This document shows, piece after piece, positions 8,161 to 15,485 of a DNA stretch of 64,000 nucleotides. The notes under the pieces are model-generated. The model saw only the letters and a program-made list of their open reading frames with translations, did no database searches and was not told the DNA's origin. Each line of letters opens with the position of its first letter. Position 1 is the first letter of the stretch. A program made the translations under genes and the position numbers. The stretch is from positions 89,294-153,293 of the forward strand of contig NZ_VCJS01000004.1 in the NCBI RefSeq assembly GCF_005893125.1, in the 5' to 3' direction. The stretch comes from Nonomuraea basaltis. GTDB taxonomy: Bacteria; Actinomycetota; Actinomycetes; Streptosporangiales; Streptosporangiaceae.

Positions 8161-10856
8161 GGATTACCGTGGACGGCGTCCCTGTCGATCTGCCCGAAGA
8201 GTCGACGCTGCTTGCTGCCGTGCGTGCCGCTGGCGCCGACGTGCCCACGCTCTGTCATGACGACCGGCTGACGCCCGTCGGCTCCTGCCGGGCCTGCCTG
8301 GTACGGGTCGACGGGCACGTTGTGGCGGCCTGCGTGACCCCTACGTCGGAGGGCGTCGAGGTGCACGTCGAACAGGACGACTTGCGCCGCCTGCGCCGTG
8401 ACGCGGTGGAGCTGATCGTCTCGGCGCTTCCGCCGTATGCGCTGGAAGGTGACGCCGAGCTGGCGAGGGTCTGCCGAGAACTCGGCATCGGGCCGGAAAC
8501 TGCGCAACGCGGTGCAGGCAGGGGCCGCGACGACAGTCATCCTTTCGTTCGTCTCGACCGGGACCTGTGCATCGCCTGCGGCCGGTGCGTGCGCATGTGC
8601 GCCGAGGTCCAAGGCACGTTCGCGCTCACGCTGGCAGGCCGGGGCGCCGAGACCGTGGTCGCGCCGGGCACCGGCGGCCCCTGGGCGGAGTCCGACTGCG
8701 TCGCCTGCGGAGGGTGCGTGGACACCTGCCCCACCGGCGCTCTTACCGAGCCGGGGCTCCCCGTCGGGACTCACCTGTCGGCGCTCACTCACACCCGCAC
8801 CACCTGCGGATATTGCGGCGTCGGCTGTGCTCTGGACGTGCTGACCCGTGACGGCGAGGTCACGGCAGTACGGCCTGCCAGGGACGGGCCTGTAAACCAG
8901 GGTCATGCGTGTGTCAAGGGCCGCTTCGCTCACGGCTTCCTGCGCTCCCCGGAGCGGCTCACCCAGCCCCTGCTGCGCCGCCGCTCCGATCTCGAGCCGG
9001 TCACCTGGGACGAAGCGCTCAATCACATCGCCCGTGAACTCCGAGCCGCCATCGGCGAGGCAGGCCCCGACAGCGTGGCGGCCATCTCCTCGGCCCGCGC
9101 CACCAACGAAGAGAACTACCTGATCCAGAAGTTCATGAGAGTGGTCGTCGGCACCAACAACGTCGACAACTGCTCGCGCCTGTGCCATTCGCCCTCGGCC
9201 GCCGGACTCACCGCCGCCTTCGGCCTGGCCGGCGGCACCGACGGATTGGAGGACGTGGAGCAGGCCGACTGCCTGCTCGTCGTGGGCGCCAACCCCATCG
9301 AGGCACACCCCGTCGTCGGCGCACGGCTGCTCCAGCAGGTGCTGCACGGCGCACGCCTGATCGTCGCCGACCCGCGCACCGTCGGCCTGGCCGACCACGC
9401 CGACGTGCACCTGCGACCACGCCCGGGGACCAACGTTGCCCTGTTCAACGGGCTCGCGCACATCCTGCTCGCGGAAGGCATGATCGACGAGGAGTTCCTG
9501 CGCCAGCGTGCCACGGGGCTGCCCGAGCTCACGGCGATCCTCGACGACTACGCGCCCGACCAGGTGGCCAGGATCACCGGCGTGCCCGCAGCGGATCTGA
9601 TCGCCGCCGCGCGGCTCTACGGTCAGGCCGAACGTCCCGCGATCGTCTACGGGCTCGGCGTGACCGAGCACCTGCACGGCACCGACGGCGTACGGACGCT
9701 GGCGAACCTGGCGATCCTGCGCGGCGCGGTCGGCACCGACCGCGGCTACGGCGTCAACCCGCTACGCGGCCAGAACAACGTCCAGGGCGCCTCCGACATG
9801 GGCGCCCTGCCGGACACGCTGCCCGGCTACGGAAAGGTCCGCGACCCGGTAGCGCGCGGCCGGGCCGAGCAGATGTGGGGCACCCGCCTGCCGGACCACG
9901 ACGGTCTGCGCATACCCCAGATGTTCGCGGCCGCCCGCTCCGGAGACCTGCGGGTGTTGTGGGTCATCGGCGAAGACGTGGCCACCACCGACCCCGACGC
10001 CAACCAGGTCATCGCCGCCCTGAACGCCTGCCCCCTCGTCATCAGCCAGGAACTCTTCCTCTCCGAGACCGCCCGCCACGCCGACGTCGTGTTGCCGGCC
10101 GCCTCCTGGCTGGAGAAGGACGGCACCTTCGTCAACTTCGACCGGCGCTTCCAGCGGGTGCGCCCCGCGCTCGCCCCGCCCGGCCAGGCCCGCACCGACT
10201 TCGCCATCGTGCACGCGCTCGCCGCCGCCCTCGGCGCCGATCTGGGCTGTCCGACACCCGCCGAGGCGCTCGCCGAATGCGGGCGGGTGGCTCCCGTCTT
10301 CGCCGGGATCTCCCACGAGCGGCTGGATCGGGAAGGCGCCATCCCCTGGCCGTGCCCCGATCCCAGCTTGCCCGGAGTGGCCAGGCTCTACCAGGACCGA
10401 TTCGCCACCGCCGAGGGGCTGGCGCACCTGGCCGCCCGCCCCTACCTGCCGCCGGGCGAGAGCGCCGACGACGACTACCCGCTGATCCTGATCACCGGCC
10501 GCCGCTGGGCGCACTACAACTCCGGCAACATGACGAGGCGAACCGGCAACCTTGAGCTCGACTCCGAGGATCGGCTGGATGTCCATCCCGCCGACGCCGC
10601 CCGCATGGCTGTCCGTGACGGTGACCCTGTGGTCGTGGAAAGCAGGCACGGGCAGGCCACGCTGCTCGTGCGCATCACCGAGGAGGTCACGCGGGGCCAG
10701 GTCTTCTGCGCCTTCCACTTCCCATCCAACCGGGTCAACGCCCTGACCTCCAGTCATGCAGACACCGTCACCTCATGCCCCGAGTACAAGGTCACCGCCG
10801 TCCGCCTGCGCGCGCCTGTGACCCCAGGCGGCCTCCGTGCCCGGACGGCTCCCTGA
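8157..10856 (+). CDS. Formate dehydrogenase, molybdopterin catalytic subunit (FdsA-like)
   Basis: Catalytic subunit of 899 residues that oxidises formate to CO2 and passes electrons through Fe-S centres to the NADH-forming partner. In order: an N-terminal 2Fe-2S domain (LCHDDRL, CRACLV); two 4Fe-4S motifs CIACGRCVRMC and CVACGGCVDTC; a Mo-domain cluster CGYCGVGC; and the bis-MGD oxidoreductase domain. The active-site region reads NCSRLCHSPSAAG, with Cys where some homologues have selenocysteine. VQGASDMGA matches the catalytic Arg/His region of the family. ATG 8157 overlaps the previous stop. A related NAD-linked function (for example hydrogenase-associated) is less likely given the Cys-His pair. 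Confidence 0.88.
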   Translation: MRITVDGVPVDLPEESTLLAAVRAAGADVPTLCHDDRLTPVGSCRACLVRVDGHVVAACVTPTSEGVEVHVEQDDLRRLRRDAVELIVSALPPYALEGDAELARVCRELGIGPETAQRGAGRGRDDSHPFVRLDRDLCIACGRCVRMCAEVQGTFALTLAGRGAETVVAPGTGGPWAESDCVACGGCVDTCPTGALTEPGLPVGTHLSALTHTRTTCGYCGVGCALDVLTRDGEVTAVRPARDGPVNQGHACVKGRFAHGFLRSPERLTQPLLRRRSDLEPVTWDEALNHIARELRAAIGEAGPDSVAAISSARATNEENYLIQKFMRVVVGTNNVDNCSRLCHSPSAAGLTAAFGLAGGTDGLEDVEQADCLLVVGANPIEAHPVVGARLLQQVLHGARLIVADPRTVGLADHADVHLRPRPGTNVALFNGLAHILLAEGMIDEEFLRQRATGLPELTAILDDYAPDQVARITGVPAADLIAAARLYGQAERPAIVYGLGVTEHLHGTDGVRTLANLAILRGAVGTDRGYGVNPLRGQNNVQGASDMGALPDTLPGYGKVRDPVARGRAEQMWGTRLPDHDGLRIPQMFAAARSGDLRVLWVIGEDVATTDPDANQVIAALNACPLVISQELFLSETARHADVVLPAASWLEKDGTFVNFDRRFQRVRPALAPPGQARTDFAIVHALAAALGADLGCPTPAEALAECGRVAPVFAGISHERLDREGAIPWPCPDPSLPGVARLYQDRFATAEGLAHLAARPYLPPGESADDDYPLILITGRRWAHYNSGNMTRRTGNLELDSEDRLDVHPADAARMAVRDGDPVVVESRHGQATLLVRITEEVTRGQVFCAFHFPSNRVNALTSSHADTVTSCPEYKVTAVRLRAPVTPGGLRARTAP

Positions 10857-11007
10857 GGGGTGAACCGGAGCCGATATACCGCCAGTACGCCGCGCTCTCC
10901 GGAGATGTCAACGGCCAGGCAACCGGTTGGCCAAAACTTCTCACCGGCGCGACCTGGCGCTCTGGCCTCTTTGGGTTTCTGGAGCTGTTGACTAGCGTCG
11001 AATACAT

Positions 11008-11060
11008 GATTCGCGCGTTCCTCGTCGACGATCATGAGGTCGTGCGGCGTGGGGTGGCCG
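11008..11060 (+). pseudogene. 5' stub of a DevR/NarL-type response regulator
   Basis: ATG 11008 encodes MIRAFLVDDHEVVRRGV, the canonical start of a NarL/DevR-family receiver domain (DDHEVVRRG). The frame then runs into unrelated sequence and stops at 11137. Only about 17 residues of the regulator survive. No intact regulator of this kind exists in the window, although its presumed sensor kinase does (54735-56432). Confidence 0.6.
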
Positions 11061-11309
11061 CACCCAGGCCGCCGCTAGCCGTACGCCTACGGGCCGACCC
11101 AGCACGAATGAGCGCGCCTCGCGTGGACGGCCGCTAATCCCAGAAGCCGGCCCGACCCGATAATGTGTTCGATGATATGGGCGGCTGCCTTCAGTAGGGC
11201 AAACTGGGGCCGCCTGAGCTCCAAGCGTAGTTCCGGACGGTGGCAAGGCTTCTGGCCAGGTCCCAGAGATCATCTTGACGGTGATCCAGGCGTCGTGGCA
11301 GGTCGGTAC

Positions 11310-11447
11310 GGCGCTCACGGCAGGGGGCCACGACGGCAGCCCGGCGGGCTTCGCTTTCGGCAGCACCTTGCGCCTATAGCGCTGAAGTCGCCGCTCGGCC
11401 TCCTCCTCGCTCAGACCGCGGTGAAGATCGGATTCAAGCAGCAGCAC
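11310..11447 (-). pseudogene. N-terminal stub of a P-type cation ATPase
   Basis: From ATG 11447 the minus strand reads DLHRGLSEEEAERRLQRY and VLPKAKP, the cation-ATPase N-terminal domain. Homology ends near 11310 and no transport or ATP-binding segments follow. The truncated product has no predicted function. It is a deletion remnant. Confidence 0.55.
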
Positions 11448-11551
11448 ACTTCGTGTGGGAGCAGAGTGTGGTGAGCGCCATCAGAGGGCGCGGCAGTGGG
11501 GAGCGTCACGATCCCAGTTCACCGCACGCACCGTGCGCAAGCAGGGGGAGT

Positions 11552-11745
11552 CTAGGTCCCCTGCGGCTGGTCCGAAGGGCTCGCTGCCGGTCGGGCGTCG
11601 ATGAGGCGGGTGATGAGCGGCCCTGCGACGGCTAGGACGAACACGTAGGCGGCCACCAGCGGCGCCAAGGCGGGGAGCTGGGCCCCGGCCAGACCGACGA
11701 TGACGAGAGAGAACTCTCCGCGGGCGATCAGCGCGGCGCCCGACC
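11552..11745 (-). pseudogene. C-terminal fragment of a CPA2 (KefB-like) cation/proton antiporter
   Basis: Reading from about 11745 to the stop at 11552, the minus strand encodes GAALIARGEFSLVIVGLAG, the conserved ARGEFSLV segment of CPA2 antiporters, then a last membrane helix and a short tail. The upstream part is missing and the frame is broken toward 11760. An N-terminal fragment of the same family lies on the same strand at 17500-17780. The two may be halves of one disrupted gene. Confidence 0.6.
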
Positions 11746-11863
11746 GAACTCGCCCCGATCAAACAACTGCCCCCGACTTCCTGAGACGGTCCGGCGCGCG
11801 TTTCCGTACGGGGCGATGGCAGGGAACGCGGCCGTCAGGACTGAAGGGCGTCCCGAGGGGGTG

Positions 11864-12106
11864 TCATGCGTTTCCCCGTTCCTGCTCATGGCTGGTCTTG
11901 CACTCCACCAGCCAATTCCACAGTGCCGGCAGCTCGTAGTGGGCATCATGGATGATCACGGCCCGGCGCTTGTCCGGGTCCACCTCGACCTCGAGGACGC
12001 CGGGCCGGGCGAGCAGCTTGGCGGTGGCCTGCTCGCGGTCGCCGCCCCAGTCCACCCCACACAGATCCAGTACCACCCGGCACGTGGGGCCTTGGTGCCT
12101 GCCCAT
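11864..12106 (-). CDS. Small HMA-like heavy-metal-associated protein
   Basis: Protein of 80 residues. The pattern VVLDLCGVDWGGD, ATAKLLARPGVLEVEVDPD and RAVIIHD resembles a ferredoxin-fold HMA domain, but the CxxC metal motif is absent and only a single Cys remains near the expected loop. ATG 12106 follows AAGGGG. It is the last gene of a metal-associated operon that starts at 13679. A chaperone or adaptor role is inferred only from fold and context. Confidence 0.6.
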   Translation of the reverse strand: MGRHQGPTCRVVLDLCGVDWGGDREQATAKLLARPGVLEVEVDPDKRRAVIIHDAHYELPALWNWLVECKTSHEQERGNA

Positions 12107-12169
12107 GTCGAGTCCCCTTCCCGCTCGGCGGCTTCCTATCCGCAGGACGATGCCAGCACGATGCGCGGG

Positions 12170-12595
12170 TTACGGCGCCGTCCAGACGGATGTGACATCT
12201 TTCGGCAACCCGGTGATGCGGAGCTCGACCGCGGCGCCGGGCGGCACCGGGTCGGCGAAGGCGAGCGTGCCCTCCCGGTGATGGCTGCCCCCGGCCGTCT
12301 CGTTCCAGATCGCCTGGCTCATGGCGCGTGCGTCGATGCGCAAGATGGCGGCTCGCGGCAGGTCGAGGTCGAGTGGCACGGTGTGCGTGTCCAGGGTGAT
12401 CTTGAAGCGTGCTCCCGACCGGTCCAGGACCAGGGGGGTCACGCTGACCTCGACGGCACCCGCTTGGATGGTGCTGGTGCGCGCCGGGGGCGCGCCGGAC
12501 GGGCGGGCGGCCAGCCACCAGATCACAGCCGCGACAAGCAGCAGGGACAGGATCGCGGCCACCACCACGGCGGGGCGGGGCATCAGGCGTGACAT
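12170..12595 (-). CDS. Membrane-anchored extracytoplasmic protein, unknown function
   Basis: Protein of 141 residues with an N-terminal transmembrane anchor (about 10-30) and a beta-rich exported domain, including SVTPLVLDRSGARFKITLDT and a His pair in GGSHHREGT. The fold looks immunoglobulin-like, but no named family is recognised. ATG 12595 has a perfect GGAGGTGAG Shine-Dalgarno and lies inside the end of the upstream gene (13-base overlap), so the two are translated together. Context suggests a role in metal handling at the cell surface (inference). Confidence 0.65.
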   Translation of the reverse strand: MSRLMPRPAVVVAAILSLLLVAAVIWWLAARPSGAPPARTSTIQAGAVEVSVTPLVLDRSGARFKITLDTHTVPLDLDLPRAAILRIDARAMSQAIWNETAGGSHHREGTLAFADPVPPGAAVELRITGLPKDVTSVWTAP

Positions 12596-13035
12596 GTCTC
12601 ACCTCCGGTGGGTGCGGGTGTGCGGCGCAGCCGCCGCAGCGCGACGGCGACGCCCAGGGCGTTGATGACGAGACCGGCGGCCATGATCGGGATGCGGAAC
12701 TCGGTGAGGAAGATGGCCGCGCCCGAGGCGCCCACGATGGGGGCGAGGTCGGCGACGTGGTGGGCGCAGCAGGCCACCATGCCGACCACCGAGGCGCCGC
12801 TCCCGGTGCCGGCCGCCGTCCCGGCCGCTCCGTGCAGCCGCCGCCGGCGGCGCAACTCGGTCAGGAGTGCGACCTGGACGCCGAACCCGGCCAGGATGGC
12901 CACCAGCCACGGCCAGTCAGTGAGCACCTGGTCCCCTAGGTGGTCCAGCCCACCCAGCCCGCCGACCACCAGCATGTAGAACATCGCCAAGGCGGCCAGT
13001 GCGATGAACCCGATACGGATACTCGAGCGGTTCAT
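12583..13035 (-). CDS. Integral membrane protein with CC-HH motif, unknown function
   Basis: Protein of 150 residues with about four transmembrane helices. The third begins MVACCAHHVADLAP, a paired Cys-Cys/His-His motif at the membrane that could bind a soft metal. The C-terminus has Arg-rich RRLRR and a final CHA. ATG 13035 overlaps the upstream stop by four bases (ATGA). The open frame extends far upstream but is antisense-type noise there. It is a conserved-looking partner in the metal-associated operon; transport or sensing is speculative. Confidence 0.65.
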   Translation of the reverse strand: MNRSSIRIGFIALAALAMFYMLVVGGLGGLDHLGDQVLTDWPWLVAILAGFGVQVALLTELRRRRRLHGAAGTAAGTGSGASVVGMVACCAHHVADLAPIVGASGAAIFLTEFRIPIMAAGLVINALGVAVALRRLRRTPAPTGGETCHA

Positions 13036-13679
13036 GATCTGCTTCCTGCCGGGTGGCGGTGACGGCGCGGGATGAAGGCCGGCGTCGTGATGGCGTATGC
13101 CGTCCAGGTCTCGCCGAAGTGGTGGGCGACCTCGCGTTCCTCGCTGCGGGCCAGCCGCAGGTAGATCACGACGAGGATGGGGAACATGAGCAATGTGGGG
13201 ATGGTCGGCCACTGCAGCAGGAACCCGATCATGACCAGCAGGAAGCCGTCGTATTGCGGGTGCCGGACGTGGGCGTAGGGGCCGGTGCTCGCCAGGGTGC
13301 CATCCTGTGCCGCCTGGTGCAGCACCCGCCAGGCGGCTGCGATCAGCCAGAATCCGCCACCGATGAAGACGTAGCTGGCGAGGTGGAACGGGCTCAGGTG
13401 GGGGTCGCCCTGCCAGCCGATGAGGTCGTTCCACAGGTGCCCGCCCGCGTGGGTGTCTTTCAGCAGCGGGAACCGTGATCCCAGCCAGCTGCCGAGCAGG
13501 TAGATGGTCAGTGGCGTGCCGTACATCTCGGTGAACAGCGCGACCAGGAAGGCGCTGTAGGCGCCCATCGCCCGCCAGTCCCGCTTGCTCTTGGGGTGGA
13601 AGAAGCTCACCGCGAACAGCACGAACAGCGCGGTGTTGAGCACCACCAGCGGCCACAGCCCGTATGCGGCGTCAGCCAT
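13032..13679 (-). CDS. Isoprenylcysteine carboxyl methyltransferase (ICMT)-family membrane protein
   Basis: Membrane protein of 215 residues with about five to six helices. The C-terminal ICMT signature is visible: TGPYAHVRHPQYDGFLLVM, then RLARSEEREVAHHFG and WTAYAITTPAFIPR. ICMT-family enzymes use S-adenosylmethionine; bacterial substrates are mostly unknown. ATG 13679 follows GGGAGGGCGAG. It is the first gene of a four-gene operon (13679 to 11864), and a CTACTA-N7-TAGTAG operator lies 55 bp upstream. Bacterial ICMT-like proteins often accompany copper or mercury genes, so a metal stress link is inferred. Confidence 0.75.
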   Translation of the reverse strand: MADAAYGLWPLVVLNTALFVLFAVSFFHPKSKRDWRAMGAYSAFLVALFTEMYGTPLTIYLLGSWLGSRFPLLKDTHAGGHLWNDLIGWQGDPHLSPFHLASYVFIGGGFWLIAAAWRVLHQAAQDGTLASTGPYAHVRHPQYDGFLLVMIGFLLQWPTIPTLLMFPILVVIYLRLARSEEREVAHHFGETWTAYAITTPAFIPRRHRHPAGSRS

Positions 13680-13733
13680 CTCGCCCTCCCAGCAGAGTCC
13701 TTTCATGGGATGCTCGCGCCGTCCACGCCTGTG

Positions 13734-13752
13734 CTACTAGGGCATTTAGTAG
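13734..13752. promoter_or_regulatory. CTACTA-N7-TAGTAG operator (metal operon)
   Basis: A perfect 6-bp inverted repeat with a 7-nt spacer, 55 bp upstream of the ICMT-family gene. It matches the sites at 1918, 15346 and 17306. Confidence 0.65.
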
Positions 13753-13894
13753 GTGCTGTTCGGGACTATTGGCCTTCGTTCGCGCGCTGGTGGAGCCAAC
13801 CAGCCGGAGCGGGAACTCCTGGCCGCGACGGTCACGACTGGGAGCGAGGGTGGCGCCTGGAGCTCGCCTACCCGATCTCGTGCGGTCCGTCATG

Positions 13895-14044
13895 TCAGGG
13901 ACGGTCGCGCCCTAGGTCGTGGAGGAGTTCATCAAGGATCAGCCATGCGCCCGCCGCGAGAAGGATCGAACTGATGATGAGGAGCAGGCGGTCACCCGGC
14001 TCAGCAAACGCTTTGGCGAGCAAGCCCGGCGGAAACCATGACAC
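13895..14044 (-). CDS. Possible 49-residue single-pass membrane protein
   Basis: GTG 14044 opens a 49-codon frame with one clear transmembrane helix (LLLIISSILLAAGAWLILDEL) between a short N-terminal region and a basic tail. A GGCTGGAG stretch precedes the start. It has no known family and no operon partner. A chance frame or a remnant is possible. Confidence 0.35.
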   Translation of the reverse strand: MSWFPPGLLAKAFAEPGDRLLLIISSILLAAGAWLILDELLHDLGRDRP

Positions 14045-14236
14045 CTCCAGCCACGAGCTCCGGCATTCTCATGCCGGACATCAGGTGCCTCCCGTTCGTG
14101 GGCGTCGGCCCGGCCGTCCAGGCGGAACTGCGCCACCGACGCCTGTTTCCACGATGAACAATGGCTGATATGCCGATGTGCCCGAGGTTCTCAGGTCGGG
14201 GTCTTCATCCCCCAGGTTGGTGCTACCCGCGTGGGT

Positions 14237-14271
14237 GGGACCTTCGTCCTCTGGCTTCGGGACGTTCTGCC
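14237..14271 (+). promoter_or_regulatory. Paired DosR-like boxes (Rv1733c-like gene)
   Basis: GGGACCTTCGTCC at 14237-14249 and GGGACGTTCTGCC at 14259-14271, exactly 22 bp apart. They lie about 90 bp upstream of the Rv1733c-like start. Confidence 0.7.
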
Positions 14272-14362
14272 ATGGAAGACCCTGGCGTCCGCCCGCATGC
14301 TTGATCACATCTATTGCTGTGGGTAGTAGAAACCGGGATCGCGGAGCGGTTGGAGGCGCATG

Positions 14363-14950
14363 ATGCAGGTGGCGGACTGGATGGTGCGCCTGGTGCGCCG
14401 TTATCGCTTCGATGACAACCCGCTGCGGCGGCGCTCGGACCGCATCGAATCCGCCATGGTGGTCGGGGCGCTGGTCGTCCTTCTCCTCGGTGTCTGGCCT
14501 GCTTTGATCCTCGGACAGGGAGATCGCGGCACTATGCCGGTCGGGCCGGACGACGGCCGGCATCTGGTGACGGCCGTCGTCGAAGAGGCCGCCGCACCTC
14601 CTGGGGGCGTATCCCGGGGACCCCTGCCCAAGGCTCGTGCGCGGTGGACCGCCCCGGATGGCAGTGCCCGGACGGGCATGGTCTCCGCCCCGGCCGGTGT
14701 CGGCGTTGGCGCAGCCTTCGACCTGTGGATCGACGATCAGGGACGACCGACGACGCCTTCGCCCGAGCCTTCCGGACCGCCGTTCACCGTGACGTTCGCG
14801 GCGGCCGAGTACGTGCTCGCCACCGCAGCGCTGCTTTTCGCGGGTTTTGTCGGCCTTCGTCGGTGCTTTCTGGACCGGCGCCGCTACCGTGAGTGGGACG
14901 CGGCCTGGGCCGCCGCCAACGAGCGCTGGCGGCGCTCACGGCCGAGCTGA
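14363..14950 (+). CDS. Rv1733c-like membrane protein
   Basis: Protein of 195 residues. A short basic N-terminus with RRYRFDDNPLRRRSDRIE precedes a first transmembrane helix (about 33-52). An exported loop of about 90 residues with ARWTAPDGSARTG follows, then a second helix (about 150-170) and a cytosolic tail rich in Arg/Trp. This layout is that of the actinobacterial Rv1733c family, a DosR-regulon antigen in M. tuberculosis with unknown function. GGAGG at 14352-14356 favours ATG 14363 over ATG 14360. A phased DosR-like box pair lies upstream. Confidence 0.8.
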   Translation: MQVADWMVRLVRRYRFDDNPLRRRSDRIESAMVVGALVVLLLGVWPALILGQGDRGTMPVGPDDGRHLVTAVVEEAAAPPGGVSRGPLPKARARWTAPDGSARTGMVSAPAGVGVGAAFDLWIDDQGRPTTPSPEPSGPPFTVTFAAAEYVLATAALLFAGFVGLRRCFLDRRRYREWDAAWAAANERWRRSRPS

Positions 14951-14953
14951 CGC

Positions 14954-15345
14954 TCACTCCCCGGCAGCGGCGGGTCGCGGCAGGCGGAGCCGTTTGAGGG
15001 CGAGGGCGTTGACCGCGACGATGAAGCTCGACCCGGACATCGACAGGGCGGCGATCTCGGGCCGCAGCACCAGGCCGAAGGCGGGCTCGAAGACGCCGGC
15101 CGCGATCGGCAGCGCGATCGCGTTGTAGCCGATCGCCCACCCCAGGTTCTGCCGCATCTTGCGCAGCGTGCCGCGGCCGATGGTCAGCGCGGTGGGGACG
15201 TCGAGCGGGTCCGAGCGCATGAGCACCACGTCCGCGGTCTCGATCGCGACGTCGGTCCCGGCGCCGATCGCGATGCCCAGGTCGGCCTGGGCGAGCGCGG
15301 GGGCGTCGTTGACGCCGTCACCGACCGTCGCGACCGTCCGCCGTT
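14954..15345 (-). pseudogene. C-terminal fragment of a copper P1B-type ATPase
   Basis: The minus frame reads VATVGDGVNDAPALAQADLG, then IGAGTDVAIETADVVLM and the last two transmembrane helices with NLGWAIGYNAIALPIAAG, ending at 14954. This is the hinge and C-terminus of a CopA-like pump. Everything before GDGVNDAP (over 500 residues) is missing, and the truncation coincides with the CTACTA operator at 15346. A deletion that fused a promoter to the gene's 3' end would explain this. Confidence 0.75.
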
Positions 15346-15364
15346 CTACTATCGAACATAGGGG
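15346..15364. promoter_or_regulatory. CTACTA-N7-TAGGGG operator-like site
   Basis: CTACTA, seven bases, TAGGGG. One half is perfect and the other has two mismatches. It abuts the truncated copper ATPase and probably once controlled that gene. Confidence 0.5.
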
Positions 15365-15403
15365 TCCTGTGTCGAGCCTGTTCTGTCGGCGGTATCGCGG
15401 AAG

Positions 15404-15439
15404 CGGCAGAAAGCACGGAGTGACAGGGTCGAAGGTCCC
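15404..15439 (+). promoter_or_regulatory. DosR-like box (with weak partner)
   Basis: Core GGGTCGAAGGTCCC at 15426-15439 with a weaker GGCAGAAAGCAC 22 bp upstream, the same partner sequence as near 1976. The core ends 46 bp before the start of the ligase gene. Confidence 0.6.
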
Positions 15440-15485
15440 GCTACCGGGGTGTGTCCACGCGGTAACAGGTGTCAGGAGGAACCGG

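Larger units (their letters stand above)
10857..11551. other. Decayed intergenic region
   Basis: About 700 bp with no intact gene. It holds the 5' stub of a response regulator (11008) and the N-terminal stub of a cation ATPase (11310-11447), listed separately. The rest has no recognisable coding signal. Confidence 0.5.
13753..14362. other. Intergenic region before the Rv1733c-like gene
   Basis: About 600 bp containing one possible small minus-strand gene (13895-14044) and a paired DosR-like box (14237-14271). Nothing else is recognised. Confidence 0.4.

Noticed and set aside
13036..13656. Upstream extension of the CC-HH membrane protein to 13656
   Set aside because: It is the out-of-frame shadow of the ICMT-family gene; the stop/start overlap at 13032-13035 defines the real start.
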